Below are positions 11,658 through 22,215 of a DNA stretch of 64,000 nucleotides, piece after piece. A model generated the notes under the pieces. That model saw only the letters and a list, made by a program, of their open reading frames with translations. It did no database searches and was not told the DNA's origin. Each line of letters starts with the position of its first letter. Position 1 is the first letter of the stretch. The translations under genes were made by a program, and so were the position numbers. This stretch comes from Petrolisthes cinctipes (Eukaryota > Arthropoda > Malacostraca > Decapoda > Porcellanidae), in contig JAWQEG010000284.1 of assembly GCA_033782935.1 (NCBI GenBank), forward strand, positions 62,001 through 126,000. The letters are read 5' to 3'.

Positions 11658-12229
11658 TTAAAGTTCCATCAAGATTTGTTGCAATTCCTCTTTTGGCAAC
11701 TGTACATGCTCATGTAATTCATTTATGGTTTGCCTGAGTTTTATGTCATCAACATTTTGTATGTTGGCTAATGGAGGAGATTCTGTTTCCATCTGTAGTT
11801 GTTTGAGAAACACAAGAAAGTCACCTTTGTATGTACCAGCTTTTAAAGTCACTGGTTGTTCAACCTTGTTAAAAATTAGAGCTTCAATGAAATTGTCTTC
11901 TTGTATCAGAGAAAATATGGATTCCATACCGAGATTATTTACTAGTTGGTGAAAATGAAGTAGGAAACTTGACCATTCCTTTAATGTTTAATTTACTACC
12001 TGATAAGGCAGTTTAATTTAAGTCTAATGGATGACTAGCCCATCGTTCCTGTGGGTTTTCCTTTAATAGCTGTTTAAGTGTAACTTCTGATATTAATTAT
12101 ATACAAACGCCTGTATCAATAGCTAATGAGACTTTAGTATTCCCAATTTTACAAGGAATTGATAGTACATCAACTTTACCCAAAGCAGCAACGAGTATAT
12201 ATATTTGTTTAGGCGTGATTACATTGACG
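11658..12229 (-). pseudogene. Aspartic protease and linker of gypsy A pol
   Basis: The protease active site AIDTG is encoded at 12109-12123 after a hydrophobic strand (VDVLSIPCKIG). A TAA follows soon after, and a second stop near 12015. The downstream open segment 11927-11658 is the protease-to-RT linker and ends in a stop. Retroviral aspartic proteases cut the Gag and Pol polyproteins. The pol frame is +1 relative to gag, and the two are separated only by a 14-nt A run (12243-12230 on the minus strand). Confidence 0.7.
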
Positions 12230-12241
12230 TTTTTTTTTTTT

Positions 12242-12649
12242 TTAATCGTCACTTGTATTTGCACGCGTATTAATTACTTGATCTCTTGCATTTAACGTTA
12301 CTCTACATTCGTCTGTGTTGTGAGTTACACTATTATGAATGATGCAATATCTGTTACTGGGCTTGCTGTCACATTCACTTGTTACTTTACTGGTTTCTCT
12401 AGATTCAGGATTAAAGCGATTATTCTTATTAAAGTAGCACTTATCAGGGCTGTGTCCATATTTCCTGCAGGTCATACAATAAAGTTTATTTTTCTTTGAG
12501 CTCTGATTTGTGAAGTTTGTAGTGTTTTTGTGAGTGTCTGTGTCAGTGATAGCGGCTACAGGTAGGGCTCTAGGTATAGTCGGCGGCAGAAGTCCTGTCG
12601 CCTCACCTGCTTCACTGAGACTCGCAGTGTTCATGGACTTGAGAAATAT
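12242..12649 (-). pseudogene. gag of gypsy A, nucleocapsid part
   Basis: The segment encodes a canonical CCHC zinc knuckle, CMTCRKYGHSPDKC, near 12475-12434. A second Cys/His cluster, CIIHNSVTHNTDEC, lies near 12345-12304. The frame ends with TAA at 12244-12242, whose last two bases are the first of an A14 run. Nucleocapsid packages the element RNA. The frame is open rightwards past 12649, but those extra codons belong to the inserted TIR transposon. The matching capsid part resumes at 14644, so gag was split by that insertion. Other damage is not obvious in this part. Confidence 0.8.
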
Positions 12650-13494
12650 CATGGAGGTATAATATAAAGGAGGCGGCATGACGTCACAAAGGTGAAGCCA
12701 ACTCGCTATTGGTCGGCTGTCCTCCCTACTCAAAACAAACCTCAGCTGATCACGTCGGACCATCAACTTCACCAACATTCTTTGCCATTTTTTATAATTA
12801 TCCTGGCGTGTTCAGCATATGGGTGTACCCAGAGAGACAGGAGTCTTTCTTCTACATTCCATAGGTATGTTAAGAAAATCATACAGAAAAATATACGACA
12901 GAAATGGACAAATCAACGAAGTGAAATTCATCACCTGCCTCACACACCGTGACACGTACCCATGTCCTGTAGAATATTGATACTGTACACACAAAAACAG
13001 CAAAGCCAAAGCTATTATAGTGTTGTGATATTAACTGTTAATGTATAACCTCACGTATATATGGCATTGACAGGGTTATAAAAGATAAACTGGCTCCATG
13101 GGGTGGCCTACTTGTGCCCAAGTTGGGGTTGGCCTGTAGGATAACTCGAGTGTTGAGAGATTGTATTATGAATGTTTTAGCATATTTCATAATGTTTTAA
13201 ATATATTAAATTTATAATTGTGTTTACTACGTAGAATATTTGGTTGTTGAGAATTTAGGTCTAAGTTAAGCCAATGTGCCGAAGGAGTTTTTATAATAGT
13301 AAAATTACGGCCTGGGACTGATGATTAAAATAATGTTTTTGTGTGAATCAGAGTGAACTGGAACTAAGTGATGACACACTTTATGCAGTAACATCCAGCC
13401 ATCATGGTAAGATTTCATGTGGCTTATAAGTGGTAAAATGTGTTTGATACAAAACACTACACCTGAGTGTGAACTCTATTACATGACAGTTCTG

Positions 13495-13870
13495 GGTGTT
13501 ACACTACACATCTCTTCACCATATTATACACATCTTCACTACACATCACATATCTGCAGTACCATATACACATCTTCACTACCCTATACACATCTTCAGT
13601 ACACTATACACATCTTCATTACACACATCTCCATAACACAACACCTTCACTACACATCACACATCTTCACTACACTATACACATCACAACACACCACATC
13701 TTCACTTCACTATGTAAATCTTCACTACCCTATACATATCTTCACAACATTATACACATCTTCACTACACTATGTAGGCTACATTTTCACTGCACATCAC
13801 ACATTTCACAACACACCACACATCTTCACTACACTATACACATCTTCACTTCACTATACACATCTTACTG
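13495..13870. repeat. Degenerate tandem repeat of CACATCTTCACTACAC type
   Basis: About 25 loosely conserved units of 14-17 bases (ACACATCTTCACTACA and variants) run in tandem. Any open frame here is a by-product of the repeat. It lies inside the TIR transposon at 12650-14635. Confidence 0.8.
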
Positions 13871-13967
13871 TATATAATCTTATTTATATACTGTACTTAA
13901 AGAGTGACATAAGGCCTTCAAGAGTCTCATACTAGAACTCTTTATATAATTAATTTTATTTGCATTT

Positions 13968-14193
13968 GTACAGTTGCCCACACATAAAGCTGTTATACCT
14001 CGTTACTTGTGAGGTGCTTGGCTACAACGAAAGGAAATTTAAGTTAAAAAAGATGTAGTTTGTTGACAGGCAGACAGTAAAATATTATTACTATCTGCTT
14101 ATCAGCAAACTATAACTTTTGCTCACTTTCCTTCCTGTTGTAGGTATCTCGCAAGTAGCGAGGCATACCAGATTCATGTGTGGGCAACTGTAC
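13968..14193. repeat. 226-bp palindromic (fold-back) repeat
   Basis: The left end GTACAGTTGCCCACACAT is the exact reverse complement of the right end ending at 14193. Imperfect pairing continues inward through CTCG-TACTTG-GAG and AGTTTG blocks to a central AT-rich loop near 14085. The whole unit can fold into one long hairpin. It has no coding capacity and is probably a small fold-back MITE nested in the larger transposon. Confidence 0.75.
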
Positions 14194-14643
14194 TTGTTCT
14201 TATTTCTCTGTAACCTTATAATACTGTCTGTGGGTTGGTGTGTAAGCTATGACCTTCTCTTTTACTATACTTTTTGCATAAAATAAACTATTCATTCATT
14301 AATTCATTCATTCTTTCATTCATACTCCTAGGAAAAGTTTGCGAGAAGAGGTAATGCTCTAGGAAACAGCGGTATTTAATGGGTTTAAGTACTTTTGATA
14401 ATATTCAGAATTGGATAATTTTATGCAGTTATCATATATGGAACAAATTCAAATCTCTTTCTGGCTCTAATTACAGTTAATATGAGAAAATAAGAGCATA
14501 ATTATAGTGTGTTTATAGCGGCCTGGGCAATGTTTTGAGTCAATGGGGGGTCGGGTAATAGGCTCCGCCCCTGGCTTCACTTTGGGTGTACAGGACGAGC
14601 GGCTCATGCCGCCTCCTCTATATTATACCTCCATGAGAAATAT

Positions 14644-15685
14644 GCACGTTTTCTACACTTAGTAATCTTCGAGTCTTCGAACATCGCATGCTTCGGTGAA
14701 GCAAGTGAGGCGACAGGACCTTTACCTCCGACTGTACGTTGAGGTTCTTTTTTACTAACTTTAGCTGCATATTTAATTAACCAATCTATCCTTAGCTTAT
14801 ACTCTATTATGGCAGATTCAAGTCTAGATTCTTCTGTTAAGAGCAAAACATTCTGTATGTACTCAATAATCTGGTTTACATGTTCCCCCTTCATTTTACC
14901 CTTTCCATCAAACCATTCTGACCCTTGTAAGAGTTGTTTAGCATGGCTAATGGTCGAACCTGACTACGCTAGACCCGTACTTGATGTAGCTGTTCCACAA
15001 TTGTTCACTGTTCTTTTAGCCATTCTGTGTACCCATGCTAGTGGACCTCCAAACTGACCCCCTCCAAAAACATCTATGAGATCTTCACAAAACTGTTTAA
15101 AATTAGTTAAATTATGTGGATCAGTGAATGCAGTCGCGATCATCAGTGCGCTAGCAGCTGAATCTGGTTTAATTTGACCCCGAACAAACCTTATTTTGTT
15201 TTTATCATCCGTGATTCCTGCTGGAATCATGTTATCCTCACAAACCCTTAGAAATGTATGAATGTTATAATTAACATCTTCCCCAGTGAATTCCTTAACT
15301 GTGTGTGCTTGTGGAAGAACGTTAATAGTTTGTGATGCGTTAGAATGTGTGATGTGAATGTATTTAAAGCCTTAGAGTATGTACACCCTGATCTTGTTAT
15401 ACTAGGTGATATTTTAATTGGAAAAGAAAAAGTAAACAAGTCAGTTAATGAAGTAGATTTAACAAGAGAAGGAGTATGTGGTAATACTCGATCTTCTTTC
15501 ATGTCTAAATTTAACGCAAGGAAGATTTTACTCATAGGAGAGTATGCGCTGTCTACTGTACTTATACTCAAATTTGTGATATCAGTTGAATCAACTAGGC
15601 TTTCACTACTTTCAAATATTGCTAAACTATGTTTAAGTTTGAGTAGTGATTTAAGTTCTATACCGTATTTTCTCTCATTCATCAC
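14644..15685 (-). pseudogene. gag of gypsy A, matrix and capsid part
   Basis: The N-terminal half (15685 to about 15340) encodes an unrecognised 115-residue region. After a frameshift near 15330, a capsid-like stretch follows: VCEDNMIPAGITDDKNKIRF, ALMIATAFTDPHNLTNFKQF and an EDLIDVFGGG segment near 15090. This arrangement fits the capsid N- and C-domains of gypsy-group Gag. A TAG stop interrupts at 14966-14964, after which the same frame continues to the transposon insertion at 14644. Capsid forms the particle shell. The ATG at 15685 is only a possible start. Confidence 0.65.
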
Positions 15686-15782
15686 CTGTCACATTGTAAG
15701 GGAAGTCACAAGGGACATTAAACTCTGTTATATACTTGTAGGCTTACGCATGTACAGTAGGACTCTAATTATGAATATATAG

Positions 15783-16421
15783 AATTTGTAATGAGGATAT
15801 ATTTATAATACGTTTATATAGTTATCCTAGTGTGATGGGTGTTATTATGTTATGTATTTGTTAAATATACCTATACTACTGACCATGAATGGATGAATAG
15901 GCGTTGTTGGTGGTAGCTGGGTAGTAGTCGTCCAGAGTAGTAGTTGTGAAGTCGTACCGTACCAAGCCTACGTCCTTCCTGCTGTAGTGATGCTAGTTGT
16001 GATGCTAGAAGCTGGGTAGTAGTCGTTCAGTCCTTCACTATAGAGTAGGAAGTTGGAAGTATTTCACCACGTCTCCAGTGATGATCTTAGTGGTGATAGT
16101 AGTATTTGTAGTATTAGAGTATGGTGGTGATGGAAGAGGTGGTGGTGCAATAGGAGGTAGTTGTGCAAGTAGTAACCGCCACTTGCTTGGATGCTGAACT
16201 TGCAAGTTGAGTATAAACACAGTTAATGGGTTTTTCTTGCCTCCCTCTCTGCTCCGTCTCTCTCCAATATCTTCTCCTGCTCCTGTCTTCTCTCTTTCTC
16301 CTGTTGTCTGTTGTTACTTGGTTTTCACTTTGCAGTTGTTTATTGTTTGTTGCCTTATTTCGATCCACCGCTATTCACCAATGTTCAGGTTGCAGATACC
16401 CAAAGGATAGGACGATATGGT
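15783..16421. other. Non-coding leader or LTR remnant of gypsy A
   Basis: No gene is visible. The stretch is rich in GTAGTAG and GGTGGT trinucleotide-like runs and then CT-rich (16230-16310). By position it should be the 5' leader and part of the 5' LTR of gypsy A, cut off by the 3' LTR of element C at 16422. No second copy is available to prove this. Confidence 0.4.
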
Positions 16422-17058
16422 TGTACCAGTCCTCTAAGGCTTTAACTCGTTCAGGATCTGATACAGTACCTTGTTTTGGAGTTGTAGTAGTTGTTGTTGT
16501 TGTTGTTGAAGAATTAGGTAGCGAGCTCGGCGTTGTGGTGTTCTTAGGTAATTGACTTCACAAGTTTCTTAAGGCTTAATTTATTACTATATACTTATAT
16601 CTATACAGGGAATTATATTGATGTGCCTTGTATTATATTATTGTGTCTCTCTCTTATGGAGACAGTATATAGCCCTTAGGGAGTCAGTGTAGGTATCCTG
16701 AATCCTAGTGTACTTCCTCTGCTTATATACATTTCAAACTCAATAGTTTACAGAATGGCTAGAGTGTGACTGTGTTGCCTGTAAATGGTCAGTTTGATTC
16801 TGTACCTACTTCTCTCTTCTCGTGTGAACGGGAAGGTGGGCCAACCCTTTCCTATCTCTCTCTCTCTCTCTCTCTCTCTTATGAAAGGGAGGTAGGAAAG
16901 GTTAATGTCTTTTGTATGACCTGACCGCCTGGGTCAGACCAGGTGGCCAGGTGTGATATCTAAAAATAGTAAAAAGGTATTTGACCCTTCTACCTGGCCT
17001 TGTCCCAAAAGGTGAGTCACTAGGCTACACGTGTTTGTGTCTACTGTACTACTGTACA
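16422..17058 (-). repeat. 3' LTR of gypsy C (right boundary tentative)
   Basis: The first 405 bases match the 5' LTR at 30766-31158. The differences are about eight substitutions and one 12-bp indel in a GTT run. On the minus strand it has a TATA box (TATATAAGC, 16730-16721) and an AATAAA signal (16585-16580), and it ends in GTACA. A TGTACAG start on the minus strand at 17058 would give matching TGTAC/GTACA ends, but the other LTR is truncated before this point, so the outer limit is a guess. Confidence 0.75.
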
Positions 17059-17379
17059 TCACTCGAGCCAGCTACCCAACTGTCCCAGATTAGAACTTTA
17101 TTGTTGGAACAAATTTTACAATACTTGGTATATCCAAGGATGATTCATCCAGAGGAAAGGGACAGAGGAGCTAGGAAATTAACAAAGAATACTTAAATAG
17201 TAATACAAAATAGACATCAAAGACATAAGCACACAGTATGCTTAAAATTAACATAGACAGTACCATCAATACATGAACATGAATATATTGTTACATAAAA
17301 TTTCATCTTAAAATTAATGTGTTTAGCTAGGTGCATGTTATTATGTGTATATAAGGTAACCTATGCTAAGGATTCACAC

Positions 17380-17966
17380 ATTAATGAGGGGGGAGCCGCG
17401 TTGCTATGTTGTGGCTGTGAAATAACAGTCTTATTCTTTTCAATACAAGATAATTCAGTATACGTCGATAGTTCTTTCTTATACAATACAAAAATAGTAT
17501 AGTAGACTGTCTTATACAATAGAAAAATATTACAATACATGCCAGAAGGATAAGACATGGGATAATAAACTGGTACCAAGATTTATTTTGATCAATATAT
17601 GGGGGAAGCAAATGATATAATAAGGATGATTGAATCCTATTCCCATTGAATAACATAATAGTTTCAATTTTTCCGAAAAAACTGATAATTAGGAGATGTT
17701 TAATAAGTCGACTCTAAATGAAATATGTGGAAAGGTGGAAAATATTGTGATATGTTTTCAAGCAAATTATGTTTACTAGGCAAAGTAACGATTCCCTTGG
17801 ATCGTATTTCACATGAGCCTGCATCTTTATAGTAGCCGTGAACCATACCCTGTGTAGGGCGATTAGGGTAAATTAATGTTAATTGTGTATCAGCAGGTAA
17901 GTATAGATAGTGGAAATTAAAAAATGATGATGAAAGAGAGTTCGATTAGTAATAGATATGAATGTA
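17380..17966 (-). pseudogene. env-like gene of gypsy C, C-terminal part
   Basis: A segment near 17830-17790 (HGYYKDAGSCEIRSK) aligns with HVWMDGYYKAPDHCEIRNE of the env in element E, showing the same family. Downstream, 17580-17450 encodes a strongly hydrophobic stretch (FIIPCLILLACIVIFF) followed by a basic tail, as expected for a membrane anchor and cytoplasmic tail. Several stops and frame changes separate these parts. The MITE at 17967-18656 interrupts the gene upstream. The identification as an arthropod gypsy Env, related to baculovirus F proteins, rests on the shared pattern and position after integrase. Confidence 0.65.
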
Positions 17967-18656
17967 CAGTTGGCTCCACTCCCGCGTTTCTCCCCTAGCG
18001 TTGCCAATGTTTGACCACTCAGGAATTCGAATCCCTAAGCACAAGTTAAAAGACTCGAAACATACATACATACGGTCCCCCAGAGTGAGGGTGGTTGGAG
18101 GGTTGAGAGAGGGAGGTGTTGGGGGACTGAGAGAAAAGGGGGTTTAGGTAGGAAACGGCAGGAGGGAGGGTTGGCGGTAAGAAATTAAGGTGTAGTGAGG
18201 AAAAATTTAAGCTATTAGAGAAAGATGTTAGTAATGATTGATGTTTATCAATTATTATTATCATTAGGCCTATTAATTATCTATTTTACGGCGAAATAGA
18301 CAACTCAAACCATATAATCACGACGTGAAGTTTATCGATCATTCTGTTTTTTGTTTTTGTGTTTTTTTTTTTGCGAGTTAGGTAGTCAGACATTAAGACG
18401 CCATACAACTTGTGATGCCAGAGGTCTTCAGTGGTATAATAATCTTTCCTTAATTTAACGTGTTTCATACTTTCACTGTGATTACGTTATTCAAGCTGCA
18501 AATACAGGAGTTTAAAATGCCTTGAGGGGTAATGTCAGTTAGCATTGCAAAATTAATGAATGTTTCGAGTCTTTTAACTTGTGCTTAGGGATTCGAATTC
18601 CTGAGTGGTCAAACATTGGCAACGCTAGGGGAGAAACGCGGGAGTGGAGCCAACTG
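17967..18656. mobile_element. 690-bp MITE with 97-bp perfect terminal inverted repeats
   Basis: The first 97 bases (starting CAGTTGGCTCCACTCCCGCG) are the exact reverse complement of the last 97. TA dinucleotides at 17965-17966 and 18657-18658 flank the unit, and env homology of gypsy C continues on both sides. CAGT-starting ends with a TA duplication fit Tc1/mariner/pogo-group MITEs. The 496-bp centre has no significant open frame. Perfect long arms suggest a recent insertion or gene conversion between arms. Confidence 0.85.
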
Positions 18657-18658
18657 TA

Positions 18659-18900
18659 CATGCATATAGTGCTTGATTAGTATTACTTTGATTCCAAGCA
18701 AGTGGAGATTTTGCATCCTTTGGAGACTTAAATGCAAAGAAATATGCAAGACAAACACATAAATGGAGATATGCAACATGGCACTTGAGGAGTTGTGTGT
18801 CACTGATGACATCATCACTAAGTATAATACCTATTGGATGAAAATCGAATATTAAAGGATTACTTCCATTTTCATTGGGAATTGTTGAAGTGCGTAGCTT
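18659..18900 (-). pseudogene. env-like gene of gypsy C, middle part
   Basis: The minus strand here encodes a block around LLKCHVAYLHLCVCLAY that matches the CHTYIYVCPAY block of element E env near 63520. It sits directly upstream of the MITE insertion and joins the HGYYK block on the other side, as in element E. Frameshifts are present. Further upstream, to about 19500, env is expected but I could not follow it. Confidence 0.55.
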
Positions 18901-19517
18901 GTGAATAACATTTTACCGTTTATGGGAATAATAATGAGTATATGATCTTGTATTAAAATACTACGCATGACTGTATAATAATATTTCATGAAAGATAATA
19001 AGTAAGATGGTATTTCATCATTGATTGTACCATTACATTTCGTAGCTGGAGGGGTGGGAAAAATTGTGAGTTGATTTTACCTTACCCGCAGTAAACACTC
19101 TCTTAATAAATGGTTGTCATTCCTCTCTAAGTTCCTCACCTGCAATTAATTTTCCTGCCAGCTCACAGAAATAGATAGAAGCCTAAAAATATGATGTGAT
19201 TATTTCATATATGTAGATATTTTCTTTCGTTGGTCATGCAAACTATATAAATCGTATTTAATTTTTGTGCAATGATTTGCACTCTAATACAGTATATACC
19301 TGTTACTCTATCGTACCTTGATTTGCAACGGCTTGTCCCGCAACATTTTATAAATGGGATAATGCTTGTATACCACTATCTAAGCAGTACCAAATAGTGC
19401 TCATGAAATTTCACTTAAAAATTATCTAAATCACGCTCTGGGCTGTGATGATGGCTCTAAGCCATTATTGTTTTGTATAAGAAGCAAGCAATATTACCTG
19501 AGTCGCTGAATTCATTT

Positions 19518-19850
19518 CTAGGGCGCCCAATAGTGAAAGGTAAATTCATTCGTGTGATACCTGTCAAACACAACTAGTGTATCATTAAATACCGGTATCT
19601 GTAACCACTGCTCAATGGCAGAAAATTTATGTAATAATTCAAATATATCCTGTAAAGAAATAGTGATCATATCGTTCGTCACCAATATTTTATTTATTTT
19701 CCTTTTCTTTTCAACTGTTTGATAAAATTGTAAACGAGAGCTCTCGGATTTTAAGACGTCATCTTTATCTTCGTTATGCACTTTGTCGAAGCTTTTAGCC
19801 GCCGCGAGTATAGCCATGGAAACCGTTATATAGGTTGATTTGGGCCACAT
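19518..19850 (-). pseudogene. Unrecognised 110-codon open frame in gypsy C
   Basis: The frame lies between the integrase end and recognisable env of gypsy C, on the same strand, so it is probably the N-terminal env region or a remnant of it. The product has charged helical stretches (FDKVHNEDKDDVLKSESS) and no signal peptide or motif that I recognise. It is too short and isolated to call a host gene. Confidence 0.35.
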
Positions 19851-20159
19851 CTGTAAAAAGAAATATTATATTTAATTGGAAACCGATCGGAGTTTTGTTT
19901 GTAATTTTTTATTATATTACCATCAATAGTAGGGATAATATTACTAGGAAGAGGAAATTGTTGATGTTCCAGAGATATTGATTGGTTTTATATTTTGGAT
20001 GTTGGGTTTTTGCGTGATTTTTACCAATTTTTTTATTCTGTTTACATAAACAATAGGATCCGCCTGGTAAAATTATTCTTTATTATAAGCTTATTTATTG
20101 CCTACTAAAGATATGACTGTGTGAAGTTTCGATCGGGTACCCGTATTATTATGTTACCA

Positions 20160-20690
20160 CCTGGAGCGAACATTTGAGGTATTTGCTTTATTATGTCGGC
20201 GATTACGCATTTTTTTCCTGCAAGCCTATAATTTGTTTTGGTATGTCGGCGATTACGCATTATTTTCCTGCAAGCCTATAATTTGTTTTGTTATGTCGGC
20301 GATTACGCATTTTGTCCCTGTAAGCCTGTAATTTGTTTTGTACATCATGATGAAATTGTTGAAATGCAACTCACTGTCGTTCAGCGTAGTTGTCCATGTT
20401 GTAGCATGGCTTCTTTGTGGCAATTGTTATATCATATGGAAGACGTTTCTGTACGCCCTATAGTATTACATGAATTGTTTTCCCTTTTATTTCCGTTTTT
20501 TTTTTTTTTTTTTTGTAGTGTTTATAGACTGTCATATCTATGCAGTCTTCCCATGTGGAGGGATTTTTATTGTTTCTGTGCCACGAAGTACTTCTAGTAT
20601 TTTACGGTTTTGCCGTTTTGTTAACCCATTAGATGCTGGGAAATATGTTAATACAAACGTTTGCTTAATGTCGTAGAAATCAGATACCTT
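20160..20690 (-). pseudogene. Integrase of gypsy C, core end and C-terminal part
   Basis: The minus strand encodes SDFYDIKQTFVLTYFPASNG near 20670-20615, the end of the integrase core. The catalytic Glu of the usual ERxNR motif is Lys here (LTKRQNR, near 20617). A YGVQKRLPYDI block near 20465-20430 matches YGTDKRLPYDI of element A. An 18-base T run near 20499-20516 and a 50-bp triplication (20192-20341) add frameshifts. Part of the core between this segment and 22299 is missing on either side of the Penelope-like insertion. The enzyme is dead. Confidence 0.75.
20192..20341. repeat. Three tandem copies of a 50-bp unit within gypsy C integrase
   Basis: Units start with TATGTCGGCGATTACGCAT at 20192, 20242 and 20292 and differ at a few sites. 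The unit covers coding sequence (NKLQACRDKM on the minus strand). Because 50 is not a multiple of three, each extra copy shifts the frame. Confidence 0.9.
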
Positions 20691-20791
20691 TTATAATATC
20701 GGGACATGTATATGGGAATATGAATTTGGTTTTAAATATATGTGCACTTTGCTAAGAAAAACCCACTTTTTATAGACAAAAAGTATTTAAT

Positions 20792-22042
20792 ATGGTTAAG
20801 TCTCTAAACCTAACTAATGGAAAAATGGTAAGTTTTGATGTAGATTCACTCTTCACTAAAGTGCCACTTAACGATGTATTAGAATTTCTAAGTACGAAAA
20901 TGCCAGACTATGATTTAGATTTGGGTATGCCAATATCTTCCTTCCTTGAATTAATTAAACTTTGTGTTTCATCCAATGCTTTTTCTTTTAATGATAAATT
21001 CTTCATTCAGCGTTTTCGCAATGCTATGGGGTCGCCGTTATCCCCCATCCTTAGTAATTTGTATATTGATTTTTTTTAAACCGAGTTATTAACCAACATT
21101 GCACCCCCAAATCTAATATGGCATAGGTATGTAGATGACATTTTCTCCTTTTGGCCCAACAGTCTCAATAATTTTGAAGATTTCTTTTGCAAATTAAATG
21201 ACTTGGTTCCATCTATCAATTTCAAAATTGAATGGGAAATTGATGGGTCCCTACCCTTCCTTGATGTTTTGGTTACTAAAATTAATGACTTCCCTACTTT
21301 CACTGTCTATAGGAAACCCACTCATTGTGATATGTACATTCATTTTTTCTCTTATCATAATGATTCTATCAAAATGTCTGTCATATCTACCTTGTTTCTC
21401 AGAGCATTAAGAATTTGTAGCCCCCAAAATTTAGAGGTAGAAAACAACAAAATTTGGATTTTATTCCGTTACTTGAAATATCCTGATTGGTTTATAAGCA
21501 AAGCTTATTATAAGGCTAGGAAAACCTTCTATGTTCCTAAATGTCAGTCAGAAAAGAAACCTTATTTATGTCTTCCTTATGTAAAAAGTCTGGAAAAAAT
21601 TCAGTCAGTTAGCAGAGAACTTGATGTAAACATAGCCTTCAAATATACTTCTAGTATCAAAACTACTCTTGTAAGAAATAATGCCACTGTTCAGCCCCAA
21701 GCAGGAGTATACAAAATTCCTTGCAAAGACTGTGACTTAGTTTATATAGGTGAAACTGGGAGATCTTTAGATGTTAGAATGAAAGAACATAAACGAGATA
21801 TGACGAATTGTAACACAAATAATGCTAACTTTGTCCATGCATATGACAACAACCACTGTATTGATTGGAATTCTGGTAAAATGATAATTAAGTGCAACAA
21901 TTTCAAGAAACGTAGAATATTAGAATCAGTATGTATACAACACTATAAAAACTTTAACTTAAATGAAGGTATGTTCAAACTAGATCCATTAATGAGAGCA
22001 CTAGTGGTCAAATCCCTCCCAGATGTGGGGTCGGATCCCTGA
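20792..22042 (+). pseudogene. Penelope-like reverse transcriptase with GIY-YIG endonuclease
   Basis: A single frame spans the region with one TAA stop at 21077-21079. RT motif A reads FDVDSLFTKVP near 20840, motif B MGSPLSPILSNLYID near 21025-21070, and motif C RYVDDIFSFW near 21125-21155, so the catalytic Asp residues remain. The FLDVLV and YRKPTHCD segments follow near 21260-21330, as in the family. The C-terminal GIY-YIG nuclease shows GVYKIPCKDCDLVYIGETGR near 21705-21765, with a Cys pair inserted between the two motif halves and an ERxxEH-like region after it. The normal N-terminal RT part is absent because of 5' truncation. The frame ends at 22042. Confidence 0.9.
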
Positions 22043-22169
22043 GGAATGGCCAGGTCAGGTCGGTTGGGTGAGGTGAGGTGAGGTGTGGTGTGTCTGTCAT
22101 CAGAACACACCTTGTCCCTCCCTCCCCCTGTCAGCTACTTATTTTCCTTTCATGTTTCATTCAACTCTG

Positions 22170-22215
22170 TACTGCTGAAGAGGGAGGTAGTTGCCTCCGA
22201 AACGTCCATATTAAA
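22170..22215 (+). ncRNA. Hammerhead-ribozyme-like motif of the Penelope-like element
   Basis: The order CTGAAGA (22175-22181), a GGAGG/CCTCC stem with loop, GAAA (22199-22202) and then CGTC (22203-22206) matches a minimal type I hammerhead core with a very short stem III. Hammerheads are known in Penelope-like elements, some acting as dimers. Predicted cleavage falls after C22206, which is where the 45-bp inverted end begins. Stem I pairing is weak as far as I can see. Confidence 0.5.

Larger units (their letters stand above)
12650..14635. mobile_element. 1986-bp TIR DNA transposon (P- or hAT-like signature), non-autonomous
   Basis: The ends are inverted repeats: the first 32 bases starting CATGGAGGTATAATATA match the reverse complement of the last 32 with one mismatch, with looser similarity for another 40 bases or so. 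Both sides carry the 8-bp direct repeat AGAAATAT (12642-12649 and 14636-14643), a target duplication. The gag frame of gypsy A continues across when the insert is ignored. An 8-bp duplication with CA-starting ends fits P-superfamily or hAT-like transposons. No transposase is visible. The insert contains a CACATCTTCACTACAC-type satellite, a 226-bp palindrome and an ATTC-rich tract at 14287-14325. Confidence 0.85.
8455..16421 (-). mobile_element. Ty3/gypsy element A with env-like gene (errantivirus-like), decayed
   Basis: On the minus strand the order is gag (15685-12242, split by a DNA transposon), protease (12229-11950), reverse transcriptase (11553-10426), integrase (10425-9334) and an env-like gene (9059-8455). 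This is the layout of vertebrate-type retroviruses and of insect errantiviruses. Most of RNase H and the 5' half of env are deleted, and several stops and frameshifts are present. Its own LTRs are not identifiable; on the right it meets the 3' LTR of gypsy element C at 16422. Confidence 0.85.

Noticed and set aside
13417..13935. 172-codon open frame rich in His, Thr and Ser
   Set aside because: It follows a degenerate satellite inside a DNA transposon; composition reflects the repeat.
15345..15782. 145-codon plus-strand open frame
   Set aside because: It is antisense to the gag of gypsy A and has no recognised motif.
18018..18034. GAATTCGAATCCC resembling a tRNA B box
   Set aside because: No A box at the right distance and no cloverleaf; it lies in the MITE inverted repeats.
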